64,000 nucleotides of DNA from Silene latifolia (GCF_048544455.1 NC_133537.1:312810238-312874237), one strand, 5' to 3'; positions 10,256-21,578 are shown, numbered from the stretch's first letter. Notes: generated by a model from the letters alone, not told the origin. Numbers and translations: made by a program.

Positions 10256-12668
10256 AGGTCTTGTCAATTTAGTCATAAATTCCCTATAAGTGAACTAAGT
10301 CGGTGAATGTAAATGACGTGAATTGACAACCGCGAAAATAAAACACATGTGAATGGCGATTTTGGCATGCGCGAAAATAAAAACAAGCAAGCAAGTAAGC
10401 ATATGAACAAATCCTAGTATGGCCACCTAGTTAATAAAAACTAGACTATTACATATCGGAAACCAACTCCTTGGTCCCTTGCCTCTTCATTCCAAAAGTG
10501 GCTCCTTCTTGTGGGATTTGGAACACCTTCCAAAAATAGACTCCGTCTCGATGTAATCCGTCTTTTGGAAACGCCAGTAAGAATAACTATTACAAATGAA
10601 TTACATAGATATTCCTATTATACATTAATTAATAAAATAAATAAAACTATTAATTAATTACAAACCGACGATACGAGATCGTATTTAATTACAAACAAAT
10701 CGATATTCCCATTCATTTCGGGTAATAATGATTAAAATAAACTAGGCCATACTAGGTACAACAAGATAAATACTTTAAATAAATGACAATAATTCATTCA
10801 ACTTAAATAAATATGCTTAAAATGCTGTAAAATGATGCCAAAATCGCCCTATCCATCAATCGTTGGTATCCATCTCGGTGTTTGTGGATTTTATCGATTT
10901 TTAACATGTAAAAATCAATAATCTACTCTTAAATCTCATTTAAGTCCAAAATAATTGTCCAAACTATTTTGGACCTCAAAATTAGTCCTCACTAATTTTA
11001 TGATGAATAACTAGTATAGATCCCGCGCAAATGCGCGGTTTTTTAGATAGAAATATTAGAGAATGTAACAATTATACTATTGGTATTTAATAGTGTAAAT
11101 CCCACATATTTGCGGTATATATAAAGGTTTTGTTTTTAGTTATTATTTAAATATTTTAAATTGATACATTATTAATTTTTCATATTTTTCATATACCTCA
11201 TCGTATTTCGATATGAGAAAAAAATGAACTATGAACTTCAAGAGAATTTAGTAAACTTATAAAATATGTTTAATGATTTTTTTTCTTTAACATAAAACTA
11301 ATGATTACAAATAATAATTTTTCTCAAATTATGTTAATGATTTTTTTTATTTTTTTTGTGATGAAGCTAATTATATCAGTTTAATATTTTGTTTTATACA
11401 AAATGTGTCAAGTCATTCTCTCATATATAATAAAAATAATAATTAATACATAACAAAAGTTTAGAAATTTACTGATTTATAAAATTATAGTGAATTTATC
11501 TTCTTTAATTAAAATATTATAATTAAGATTTTCAAAGAAAATACTATTATTTGATTAAAAGGTCATGTTTTGATGAAATGATGATAATTTAAAGAAAGAA
11601 GTATTTTTGTTTTCTTATTTAGCTTGATACCTTTTGGAGGAAAACTTTGGAGAATTTTATTCTCTTAGTATATAGGAGGATTCATTCCAAATTTTATACC
11701 TTCAAATTTTTATATTTCACCTAATTATATTTTAATATGAGAAAAAAAAATGTAGTATGTCATGAATTGTTTTTTAACATAAAGTTAATGATTTTATTTT
11801 ATAACTTTGCTTAATTTATCTTAATGAGTTTTTTTCATGTAGCTAATAATATTATTTTGTTGTGTTATAAAGTTTAAGTATGCAGTAAGTTATTTTCGAA
11901 GAAAAAATAACGATTTTGTATTTTATAATTTTATACTCCTTTTATTTTATTTTTATCAAAACATTATATAATTATAATCTAGAATTTAATAAAAAAGTCA
12001 TGCTTTAGGAAAAAGATTATAGTTTAATGGGAAAGTTTTATTTCTTTCCTTATATAAGTAGGTGGAGTTTGGAGGGAAAACTTTTGAGAATTTTTATTCT
12101 CTTAGTAGTAGGGGGATTAGTTTGATTTGGTGATATTTTGCTAATTTAATCGGTAAAATCATAATTTTTAAGTAAAAATCCAAAATAATTGAAAAATTAT
12201 CCAAACAATTGAAACAAAAATTTTGAGTATTCTGGAACACTCCCAAGAACACCAAAATGTCAGAAAAATTACCCCAAAAATCAGGATAAAATTTATGAAG
12301 AAAAAGATCTATTTTTTTGTCGGTTTTTAACCACTAAAACCAATAAACATCAAAACAAGGTGAAATCACATTTTAAATTACACTTTTAACTTTTAAATAA
12401 TTTTTTTAAATGTACATAAATTTATCATGGGCAGGAACAAACGTTTCAAAATTATGATTAATTTATTTCACTTTTATCGACTTTTATCTCATAAAATCAA
12501 TAAACATGCAAAACTTCAAACAAACCTTCAATATTTTGCATATATTCAGTTGAAAACATGCATGAAACACCATAAAATTCCATGGCCCGAATCATTTTTT
12601 AACTATTTTTAGTCAATTTATAACTAAAATACGGCGTTTTGACTCGGTTTTCTACCAAAAATCATTAA
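10256..12668. repeat. Inverted repeat arm B (copia leader, native orientation)
   Basis: Leader sequence in its original place between gag and the primer site. It pairs with arm A across a spacer of 2564 bp (7692-10255). It carries the minus-strand Helitron copy at 11011-12116, so the Helitron was present before the duplication. It has no coding potential beyond short shadow frames. Confidence 0.92.
11011..12116 (-). mobile_element. Non-autonomous Helitron (copy in arm B)
   Basis: Mirror copy of the element at 5833-6936. On the minus strand it starts TCCCCC at 12116 and ends CTAG at 11011, with the same hairpin and A/T insertion point. The two copies differ by 2 bp in length. Confidence 0.88.
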
Positions 12669-12845
12669 AAATAGCAAAATAACTTCATAAATCAACAAAC
12701 TTTACCACAAATCTTTTGAGATCAGTAGGTGTGCATGTCCCAAAAATTTCGTGCTAAAACCTCTTCTAACACAATTTTGAGTTTTTATAAATTATCTCAT
12801 AATTTATTAATATGCTTAAAATCAACATGCAAATTACAAGCCTAA

Positions 12846-12857
12846 GCTCTGATACCA
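12846..12857 (-). promoter_or_regulatory. Copia primer-binding site (initiator tRNA-Met)
   Basis: Reads TGGTATCAGAGC on the minus strand, a perfect match to the usual plant copia site, two bases after the LTR terminus ...TTTCA. The equivalent site in the complete element (54647-54658) is mutated. Confidence 0.9.
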
Positions 12858-12859
12858 CT

Positions 12860-14098
12860 TGAAAGATCATAGATCCATATTAGACTCTCTAATAAAAAAT
12901 TAAATTATCTCATAATTTATCATTTTAGTGATCTATGTAACATGCATGCAAATATAAAAGCATAAAAATAAAAGTTAAGGAAAAATAATTTCCTTACATT
13001 GATTTTATGGTAATATGGGCACAAACTATATCACCTATCTAGTTTGTTCTTGAGCTAAAAAGAAATGGATGATCCTCCTTGAAAAACTTTCAAAAAGAAA
13101 GTCTCCTTCAAGTTGCACCCAAGAACAAATCACCCAAATAATCTTACAAATATTAACTAGATATTTATAAAACCTACCCTTGATAATATTTGTAATATTA
13201 CTAACACTCTTAGTAATAATATTTTGATTACTAACTTCTTAGTAAATGATGTATAATAATTTTAGAGAGATAGACCAAATTTTGTTCACATGCAAAAGTG
13301 AAGTAAATCAAGTGTAGGAAAAATGAACAAAAGATGGAGTGTTATAAGGAGGAAGTGGCGGGTGGAGGAGATGGAGTGAAGGAGTCAACTTGCTTTAATA
13401 TTGTCCAATCTTTTTCACATGCACAAAGATGTTATGACAACTTATGGAAAAAAACAAGTAATGTGTAATGATTATGATTATAATCATCCACTACACTCCA
13501 TTTACACGGTCCAATATCTCATTTACGGGTCCATTTTGGTTCTTATATTTGTCGCACAAATACGTTTAAATTTTATTTAAACGTCGTTTCATGTTTAAAT
13601 GCTTCCAATTAATTTCGTCTAAATCACTCCATAAATATACGTGTACCGCTACACATATTATTTTACGTACTAATATTAATCACATTAATCAATTAGTACA
13701 ATTTTAGTGAATTAACAATTAATTAACTAAAACCCGTCTTCCAAAATTTATTATTCAATTATCGCATAATTAAATAATAAATGTCGTGCCTCGACTTCGC
13801 AACTCGAAATCTCTCTAAAATAATCGACTAACCTTTTAGTCTATAAATCAAGGGACTAAATAAATTGTATCTCATACAATTAATTAGTTGTCTATTTGGG
13901 TTCGTTCCTTTAGGTGTGACTGAAAGGGGTCAGTTAATCACCGCCGTCTCACGACAATAACGTCAAACTCTAGTCAGCCAACCGTTATCGATTTACGTTA
14001 ATCAACTGACGAGGATCAAATAATTAAATATCTGATGATATTCCTTTAATGAGATTTATTATTTAAACGCACTATTGTGGAGGACACTAACTCCAACA
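12860..14098 (-). repeat. Intact 5' LTR of the rearranged copia
   Basis: 1239 bp, starting TGTTGGAGTTAGTGTCCTCC on the minus strand and ending CA. It is homologous to the 1.24 kb LTR pair at 46669-47910 and 54662-55902. It is the only full LTR of this locus and would direct transcription leftward through arm B, the gag/RT spacer and arm A. Confidence 0.9.
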
Positions 14099-16068
14099 TA
14101 AATCATATTTTAAGGAATAAGGAAGTATAGATCTACCGCAGTTCCATAATAGAAACGCGGAAATCTTTCTTCCGCAGGAGGAAACCTCTGGGGAAATGAC
14201 GCAGCAGATGCTGCGCCTCTTGGAAGGATCGCAGCAGCTGATGCGCCTCTTCTCCAGCTCGTTTTCGCTATTTACAGAATTTTTCCGTGATTTCTTTCCA
14301 AAGTTTGGGTCATTCCAAAACTCTTTACATTGTTAAGTATAAATAAAGATCTCTGGTCTCCATATTTTTCACGCGAGTGTCCGCCCTTCTCTTCTCTCTT
14401 TGCATTCTAGTACGTCCTCTAAGCTTTTGACGCCTACATGCTTGATCAATCGACCACGTAAGCTCATATCATTCTGAGTTCCAGTCACGTTGCATGACCG
14501 ACCAATTTGACCACTACACATCAATCAATTTAATCTAAATCCTCTAACGAGGGCACTTTCTACATACATTCGAGTCGAGCAATCACTAAACGTTAACTTA
14601 GTCAATCTCGTTTCGTCAATCATGTAAGTCTAAGGGTGTAAATCCCATCTTTTTTATTGTATTTTATTTTTGTAATCATTATTGTAAGATTCACGTCAAA
14701 AGTATATTTAAAACCGACTTTTAAAACCCTTTTATCAAATTGTTTTTATGGAACAGCAGCAACCAGACATCGAGAAGAAACGCAGCAGAAGAAATGCGCC
14801 TCAAGAGTCGCAAGATATTTCGCGCCTCTTTCGTAGACGCGCTTTCCTCGCTCTTCTTCTTCTTCCTCGGTTTTTCTGTTGTTTTCATTCCTTTTGTTTT
14901 GTTTTCTTATTTTCTGTCTTTCCTTTGTACATAAAATAGATTTTAATATATTCTTTTTTATTATTACGTTTTATTTCGACCTAAATCCCTAATAACTCGA
15001 TATTTGCGTGTTTTCATCATTGAATCAAACTCGGATTTTAGAGGCTCGGTTTGCTCATATCAAGTCTCTGGAATTCATCATTTGTACGTAATTTCCTTTG
15101 CTTATTCTCAGTTTATCATTCTCCTTCAAAGATCGTTCCTTTTGAGTTTCCGACATCGTAAATTTGATTCGTTCTTTAACTCGTTTCAATTCGCTTCAAT
15201 TCGTGCTTATCGCTTTTATGACAGTTTCAGACGTAATTAATCCATTAAATCACTTTCACTTGAGTCTAAAATCGATAATTGATCATAAAACACACCAACG
15301 AATATTAACTACCCGCGGTTCTGACTTCACGGCCAGAGCTCAACTCAAGAACAGACGCAGCAATAGCTGCGCCTTTTAGAAGGGACGCAGCAGATGTTGC
15401 GCCTGTTCTGAGCTGATTTATGTCCCTGAACTTTCGTTCTCGCTTTGACCTAGTCTATAATTAAGTGTATAATTAACTACTAATCATAATATCACCCCTA
15501 ATATATCCTATTTTATTGCCCTAATTATTTTCTCTTTTCTTTTCTTCAACTTTCCGTTTCGAACATATTTTTGACGTAAATCAAATGGATCATTGTAATT
15601 TATTGTAATTTAATTACCGCTATTTATTTGTCATATTTATTTATGTATGGTTTGTTTACTTGTCTCTCATGTGTAATTATTTCTAAATCCAATTCGACAT
15701 AATTAATTAATTGCTAAATTATTTGTTCACCGACATAGTTTAATTCACATGCTAGGATTAATCTATTGCTTGTTGCATTGCATGCATATAATCAACAACA
15801 TATCGACTATAAACAACTTCCCTAATCATTAGTAGATGCCGCTATCGAGGCGGGCGGGATTAGGTGTTCTGTAAAAGGACTTCCTAATATGTACCCTCAC
15901 CCCTTGCTTACTCCAGATCTCTGTGAACATCCGTGTTCATTGGCATCCACGAGAGTCATTCTACACATAGAATGCTAAGGGTAACAAGTTTTTAGTGTTC
16001 ATGTCACTACTTTGTGTCTTGACATGACACGAGGTATTCGAACGGTTCCAATTTCTCACAAAAATTGG
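14099..16068 (+). repeat. 5'-truncated LTR of a plus-strand Tat-like gypsy element
   Basis: Matches the LTR at 2411-4743 in the opposite strand, from about 0.32 kb inside it onward (shared ATCTTTCTTCCGCAGGAGGA and the hairpin-motif pairs). The first ~0.3 kb is lost to the adjoining copia insertion. A TATA-like GTATAAATA lies at ~14338-14346, and the GCGAGTGTCCGCCC motif follows. The short ORFs here (such as 14740-14934 and 15004-15240) are LTR sequence, not genes. Confidence 0.75.
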
Positions 16069-16078
16069 TGGCGACTCC
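16069..16078 (+). promoter_or_regulatory. Primer-binding site of the plus-strand gypsy remnant
   Basis: TGGCGACTCC, identical to the site at 2393-2402 on the other strand. It marks the end of the truncated 5' LTR. Confidence 0.75.
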
Positions 16079-16137
16079 AAAAATGCACGCTCATTCCAAG
16101 CGCCTCCGCGCGCGCCGCCGTGTGGCCCATGTCCACA

Positions 16138-16320
16138 ATGGCTGGCGAGCCTCAAAACGCACCACCTTCAGTATGGCCGGCGAGCCTCAAAACGCACCAC
16201 CACCCTTAACATGGTTGGCGAGCCTCAAAACGCACCTTCAACACGGTTCGCGGGCCTCAAAACTTACCCTCGACGCGGCTGGCGAGCCCCATCATATCCG
16301 CGACACGGCTGGCGAGTCTT
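16138..16320 (+). repeat. Degenerate tandem repeat, GGCTGGCGAGCCTCAAAACG unit
   Basis: About six units of ~30-38 bp share a GGCTGGCGAGCC core. The first three are followed by TCAAAACGCACC; later ones degrade (CGGGCC, GAGCCCC, GAGTCTT). They lie directly behind the primer site, in what is left of the internal region. A further single GGTTGGCGAGCC occurs at ~16387. Confidence 0.75.
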
Positions 16321-16637
16321 TGTTCCCAAACAAGAAACAATTCAAGGACATATCCCGAAGATACCTCAGGTATGACTCCTTCCTATGGTTGGCGAGCCTT
16401 TGGACGAAGTCTAACGGATATTAAACGAGTCACACGGACAGTCGATAGACTCTAAATTGTTCCCGGCGACAGGTCCTTGACTCGTATCCCCGAGTCGCCT
16501 CGACGTCACCCTTCCCGATGGCAGGTCCTCGGCCCAAATCCTTTCGAGCCGCCTCGACGTCGCTTCGGTCTCCAGGTTGTAATCTTCGATTAACCTGGAG
16601 GTTATACTTTAACTTTTACCCTGTCCAAGTCTCAGTC
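16321..16637 (+). other. Residual internal sequence of the gypsy remnant
   Basis: GC-richer stretch with two related blocks around CGAGTCGCCTCGACGTC and CGAGCCGCCTCGACGTC (~16490-16565). There is no gag or pol. It is what remains of the internal region, which is far too short for a full element, so nearly all coding sequence is deleted. Confidence 0.55.
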
Positions 16638-16650
16638 AAAGTGGGGGCTC
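16638..16650 (+). promoter_or_regulatory. Polypurine tract before 3' LTR
   Basis: AAAGTGGGGGCTC immediately precedes an LTR start TGTAGATACC at 16651. Position and composition are those of the plus-strand primer of a gypsy element. Confidence 0.75.
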
Positions 16651-17156
16651 TGTAGATACCCAGTATCTGTTGATTCCCCAACAAACACCCGATGATTATC
16701 GGACTACAACATGCATAGGAATCGATACATTTAATTGACAGTTTTGTATAACTATATGTCGGAAAACTCAAAACGATTTCGAAAATAAAATATTTCAAAA
16801 ACGTTTCAAAAGTACCTGGAGTGTTTAATGCATGACGACGGGGTCGCAATGACACTAACTAGAGTCAAACCGACACCGGACCAAAAACCGACTCAAAATT
16901 CAAATCCCAACTCCAACAACGAGTCAAACCAAGTCAAACACAAAAAACAAACATCACAAAACTTCATGTTAAGTATACCCGGTATACTTGAATGGTCAAG
17001 TACTATAATCATGCCATCCAAAACCTAAGATAGAACAAATCATGATTTCCATTGCGTGATAGTGACAAGACAGCTCGAAGACCCACGAAATGGCTCGCTC
17101 CTCTTCGAGTAGCCCATGCGGCTATGTCTCTCAAAACGCACACAACCACTCAATCT

Positions 17157-17166
17157 TATATAAATA
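17157..17166 (+). promoter_or_regulatory. TATA box of the 16.65 kb LTR
   Basis: TATATAAATA, ~510 bp into the LTR and ~35 bp before CGCGAGTGTCCGCCCC, the same arrangement as in the LTRs at 4.17 and 14.34 kb. Confidence 0.6.
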
Positions 17167-18595
17167 CCCCTCAAATGCCACCATTTGAAGGTACGCGAGT
17201 GTCCGCCCCCTCATTTCTCTCATAAAATTCTAGACTCGACTTCTTAAGTCACAAGTCGACACGTGTTTTCGACCTACTGATCGAAAATACAAGCCATACA
17301 CCTTGTTTGGTACCGTCATCGTGCATTAAATCACTTGACCAACCATCTCGACAACTACACACTCACTAAACTAAACAAAACACTCTTTACATTGCTAAAA
17401 CGGTTTTCAACCGAGTTTTCCGATCCTAACAAGTTGTTACACTTCCGTCGATTTCTCGTTTCAAACCTAGCATGTAAGTTTGAGGGTGTAATAATACTCT
17501 TCTTTCATGTCTTTTTATCTGTTTTTATGACCTTAACATGCTAAAACTTGCGTAACATAGTCCTAAATACGGATCGAATGAGCCAAAACCGAGTTTTGAC
17601 TGAAAACAGAAGGCCCTAGTCACCGCTAGGTACCTCACGCCTCAATGAGGTGTCCAGGTCAGAACTCAAACGTGTTTGATTTCATTCTTTCCATTTTCAT
17701 TTCATTTTATAACCGGTTTTTAATGTTTTAAATCATTTTTAAGATAAACGTTTTAGCCATAAATCATTTTCACCCTTGGTTCTTCATACCATAACGTTTT
17801 AATCCGTGTTTTGGTGATAATGTCTGGTTTACATTTTAAAAGGTATTTTAAAACCTTTTATTTTATTTCTTTATATTTCAAAAAACAATCATATTAGTCA
17901 TACATGCAAAATCATCCTTGGTTCCACATACCATGTCGGTTTTAAACCCGAGTACGATGATAAACATTGACTAATTACAAACAAATGAACTTAATACAAT
18001 TAGTTCATAATCATTTGTCAAAACTATTCATGTCAAGCTTACAAAATCGAACCCGACATCGAATATTGTCAATACAATGATGATTATTCAAGTCCCGTTC
18101 TTTACATTAACACAAAGGCAGTCTAAACGACCCTCTCAAACAGAGATGGGTTCAAATACCCCTTTACAAACCGTTTTACAAACATTTTCAATAGTCAGAA
18201 GATGTCCTTTGGACAGTCAGCTGCCTCGCGCCTAAACAGGCCAAATATTTTCCAGTTTTCAAACCAGGACAGGCCCCTTTGCATCGCCTGATGGCTCGCG
18301 CCTCAATAGGCTGCCTGATGCAGGTCCTGCTTCCTTTCCAGCACTTGTCTAGGACGATCCCGACTTTGGTTAACCCGAATACAGGACGGATCATATGGTA
18401 AGACTTCCCTTTTACTTTGTATTTGCAAAACGCCTTTCTAAGACAAATGGGTCACATTATGTACCATAAACCTAACTCGGTAAATGGATGTTTAATTTCC
18501 GTCTTGCATGCAAATCAACACTAAATCCAATTTGACATCAGTTACTTGATATTTGGATAAACAACCGACATAGAAAGCTCACATGTTAGGTTTAA

Positions 18596-18920
18596 ACTTG
18601 TGGACGTGCATTCATGCATTTACCCGTTTTATCAACATTTGGATTTAAACAACCAAGATCGATCAGTAGAGGCTGCTACCGCGGGCGAGATTGAGTTTCC
18701 GATTAAAGGGCTTCCCAATACGTACCTTCACCTCTTACTCAGAAACTTTGGATAGTGGACGACCTTATCCAGGGCGAACTAGAGTCCTTCTAGAGATAGG
18801 AAGCTAAAGAGGGACGACTCTTTATCTTTAGTACCTATGTCAAACGCCGCGTTTTGCCTTGGTTGACCTAGGTATAAAGTAGATTCGAACGGGTAAATGC
18901 ATGAATGCACGTCCACAAGT
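18596..18920. repeat. Perfect 33-bp inverted repeat with ~259-bp loop
   Basis: Positions 18596-18628 and 18888-18920 are exact reverse complements; a recognisable core is GTGCATTCATGCATTTACCC. It lies near the 3' end of the LTR. The loop includes the block around 18661-18770 that resembles part of the other Tat-like LTRs (2600-2650 and 15830-15905). Confidence 0.9.
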
Positions 18921-18979
18921 GATTATGAAAGCATTTTTACGCCACCGAGCGTGGTTTTCAGACTGTTGCAATGTCTACA

Positions 18980-19509
18980 GATCGCCTGGGCATCGTAGGT
19001 GGCCTATGTCTACAATTATATAATATTTGCTCATTACTTTTTCGAGTTGGATGTCGAAATAGGTGCGAAACATATGATGTACTTCTTAGTATGTTATTTG
19101 TCCCACATTAAAAAATAATGAAGGTGTGGTTAATATATAATGTATAAATAGTCGAATCGTCCCACATCGGAAAATTACTATAAGGTGGGTTGATCCTATG
19201 ATTATAAATAAGAATCATCTTTGAAACTTAGGAATCAGCCCAAAATCTTTTGAGTCTCTTAGTATTGTCAAAGAGATTTTCTTATTGGAGTTTCTATTAT
19301 TATTATCTCTACAATAACGAAATTTATTTATTATTTTTTTTTCTCACATAATCAATAAACGGTAGGTGTATATGTATTTATCTTTTATTTTCTTTGAAAA
19401 AAGATATTTTAATCATATGTAAACAAATGATTAGATGTAAATTAAAGTCGTATAATTTTTTTCATTATAACTAAGTTAATTACCATGTTGTAATGCACGG
19501 GCTTTCAAC
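18980..19509. other. Decayed repeat with two snRNA-type promoter-like units
   Basis: No gene seen. Contains two consecutive ~59-bp units, each with a plant snRNA upstream-sequence-element-like box and a TATA box. First unit: GTCCCACATTA at 19100-19110 and TATAAATAG from ~19143. Second unit: GTCCCACATCG at 19159-19169 and TATAAATA at 19203-19210. No U-snRNA body follows. It may be a fragment of a repeat family that carries such boxes. Confidence 0.5.
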
Positions 19510-19819
19510 CAGTGGCGGATTTGCAGGGAGGGTGAGGGCACGTGCCCTCACATGAAAAAAAAACTGAATATTTATGTTTAGAGCGCACTTGTTTAGCGTG
19601 ATGATGCTCTTGGTCTGGTGGTAAGAGGCTTACAAACTTGCTTGATGGTCACGTGTTCGAGTCTTGTTGTAGTTAGGATTGACTTTTTTTTTGTATGTTC
19701 AAAGTTAGATTTAATTAATTGAATTTTCAACAAAATGATGCTACAGGTGCGCGAACATGGGACGTTAGGCTAGTATATTCAATGATTGTCCAGCAAACCA
19801 ATCGCACTAATATTGTTTA
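19510..19819 (+). other. Repeat starting CAGTGGCGGA with tRNA-like box
   Basis: Begins CAGTGGCGGATTTGCAGGG, resembling a terminus common in plant interspersed repeats (possibly Tip100-type hAT); the same ten bases recur at 63798. Inside it, TGGTCTGGTGGTAAGAGG and GTCACGTGTTCGAGTC look like internal Pol III A and B boxes of a tRNA-derived unit. No second terminus was found. It abuts the GTTTA target duplication of the chromovirus. Confidence 0.4.
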
Positions 19820-20632
19820 TGTAACACCCCCGTTTAGGAAGGAGCCTTAACAAGGCATTCCCGACTAAATGAGAGTGTTACCATCTCGCAATAACCGAGG
19901 TAGTGAAGTACAAATTATAAACAAATAAATGGTACTTTAAAAAATAAATTAAGTCAACTAAAATAACTGCCAAAGCGGCTTACAACTCTAAACCAAAGCA
20001 ATGAAATGTAAAGTTTACAACTTTATTAATCTCAAATGTAAAACCAATGTTTAAGGACTCGTGAGAACTAAACTCAAGCTCCATCAAGTCGCGATCGTCC
20101 ACTCCCCCAAGCACAGCATCAGAATAGAGCTACTAGCGTGTACCTGTTTTATTAACTGCTCTCCATCCAATCGGAAATTATTGAATGGATCAACACAGGC
20201 CACCCGAAAATTGGTGACAAATGACACAAGACATAAACATGTCAACCACTAGTTGAGTAGGGACAAAATAACAGAAACATAAATAACTCACAACATAAGA
20301 TATGATAACTAATAGCTGCAATAATATTAAAATAACCAACCATGGAATAAATACCAATCTCCCGTCTTATACGGGTCATCTGTCACACCTGTTAGCAATT
20401 ATGGCACAACTCCCTTAACACCGTGCGCATACCAATAGATAGCACCACTCCCTTAACACCGTGCTCATCTCATCTCATACTGGCACAACTCCCTTAACAC
20501 CGTGCCTCAATCAACCAAACAGTATATATAAATAAGCACAATTATATAAACGACGTCTAACACATGAAAGGTAATAATATACAAATGATAACAGCAACAA
20601 CAGAATCCAACATAACCCGCTGAACTAGGTTT

Positions 20633-20707
20633 GTCGATCGACAGGTACCCTCTGTCGGTCGACCTCTGCAACCACTGTCGATCGACCCATACTGAAGGTC
20701 GATCGAC
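20633..20707. repeat. GTCGATCGAC palindrome cluster 1 (3' LTR)
   Basis: Four copies at 20633, 20654 (GTCGGTCGAC variant), 20677 and 20698, so starts are 21, 23 and 21 bp apart. The equivalent cluster in the 5' LTR begins at 27948. Confidence 0.85.
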
Positions 20708-21363
20708 CACCTGTATATGTGTTGTTAGACACCTCGAATTACAACAGTAACTCATTCATGATTAACGATACGACAATTCAACTTCACAATATGATTGGAT
20801 ACAAATATCAAAGGTGAGTAGGGAAATCCCTACCTGTAACGATTCCGCAAAAACTATAGCAAAATATGGATTAGAGTCGCTCCTCTACGAATCCGCTACC
20901 TAATAACGATTATAGCAATAAATCAATCAACACAAGTCATGATTACGAATTTAACGAACAAACCCAATGCCCTCGTTCTCCTACGGTCCAAGTAAGGCTA
21001 TAAGCAAACTCAATTCATTGTTCAACTATATGTAATTCTTAATCGATCCCCTCATCTCGACTAGGGCACAAGAATACTACGTAATAATATAGCAATATGA
21101 CTCATGAGGACCGAATAACGAAATTACTAGAACTTACAAATATTGGGGTGTGAATTAAGACGGACTGCCGTTCGAGTCCCGTGTCCTTTCAGTCCCTTCT
21201 TCACTTGGCCTTCGATGGTACAGGATGTCGATGTGTTTGTGTTTTTGTTCTTAATTGATAAAAGGGTTTATGAATGATAGGGATGGGGTTTATATATGCT
21301 TAAGTTTAGGATTAGATTAAGAAGCAATTAAAACTAAACAAGACCATAACCACCCGTCTAACA

Positions 21364-21483
21364 CTATGTCGATCGACCTTAACCCCATGTCGATCGACAG
21401 CCCTGATAGACGAGCACAACACACTATGTCGATCGACCTCAGCCCCATGTCAATCGACAGCCCTGATAGACGAGGTCACACAA
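21364..21483. repeat. Two tandem 60-bp units with paired GTCGATCGAC (3' LTR)
   Basis: Each unit holds two palindromes exactly 21 bp apart: starts 21368 and 21389, then 21428 and 21449 (last one GTCAATCGAC), followed by CAGCCCTGATAGACGAG. The 5' LTR repeats the arrangement at ~28673-28790. It lies near the U3 end of the LTR. Confidence 0.85.
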
Positions 21484-21563
21484 CACATTATAAATTCATT
21501 TTACAAAGGCACCTTCACTTATACATGACGAGCTTACTAGTCTTATAAATACGGGGTATTACA

Positions 21564-21578
21564 GTCTTCCCCCCATAA
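21564..21578 (-). promoter_or_regulatory. Polypurine tract of the chromovirus
   Basis: Minus strand TGGGGGGAAGACTG directly before the 3' LTR start. It would prime plus-strand DNA synthesis. Confidence 0.8.

Larger units (their letters stand above)
4744..14098 (-). mobile_element. Rearranged Ty1/copia element with inverted leader duplication and gypsy insert
   Basis: In minus-strand order it holds an intact 5' LTR (14098-12860), a tRNA-Met primer site, a long leader, a copia gag, a gypsy reverse-transcriptase fragment, an inverted second copy of the leader, and a truncated 3' LTR fragment (5280-4744). The complete relative at 46669-55902 shows the ancestral order and lacks the gypsy insert, the inverted leader and the Helitron. 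Copia integrase, RT and RNase H are absent here. The right flank is TAAAT (14099-14103); the left flank is lost to the gypsy insertion at 4743. Confidence 0.85.
16651..18979 (+). repeat. LTR of a related but different Tat-like family
   Basis: Starts TGTAGATACCCAGTATCTG, with a small palindrome (AGATAC-CCA-GTATCT), right after a polypurine tract. A TATA box at 17157-17166 is followed by CGCGAGTGTCCGCCCC, as in the other Tat-like LTRs, but the rest does not match the LTR at 14099-16068. The end is uncertain; TCTACA at 18974-18979 or 19009-19014 would complement the TGTAGA start. It contains a perfect 33-bp inverted repeat. Short ORFs such as 17335-17544 and 18188-18394 have no recognised domain. 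Confidence 0.65.
19820..21563 (-). repeat. 3' LTR of the chromovirus
   Basis: 1744 bp, starting TGTAATACCCC on the minus strand and ending TTACA. It is 46 bp longer than its partner, largely because a short repeat with core ACTCCCTTAACACCGTGC occurs three times here (within ~20401-20506) and twice in the 5' LTR. It carries two clusters of the GTCGATCGAC palindrome. Confidence 0.92.

Noticed and set aside
16138-16320. A CRISPR-like array
   Set aside because: Repeats are degenerate, there are no spacers of constant length, and the context is a plant retrotransposon.
19159-19260. A U-snRNA gene after the USE/TATA boxes
   Set aside because: No Sm site, no recognisable snRNA start and no terminator pattern follows; only promoter-like boxes remain.
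20401-20506. An independent satellite
   Set aside because: Three copies of a ~24-bp phrase inside the chromovirus LTR; local slippage within the LTR explains it.
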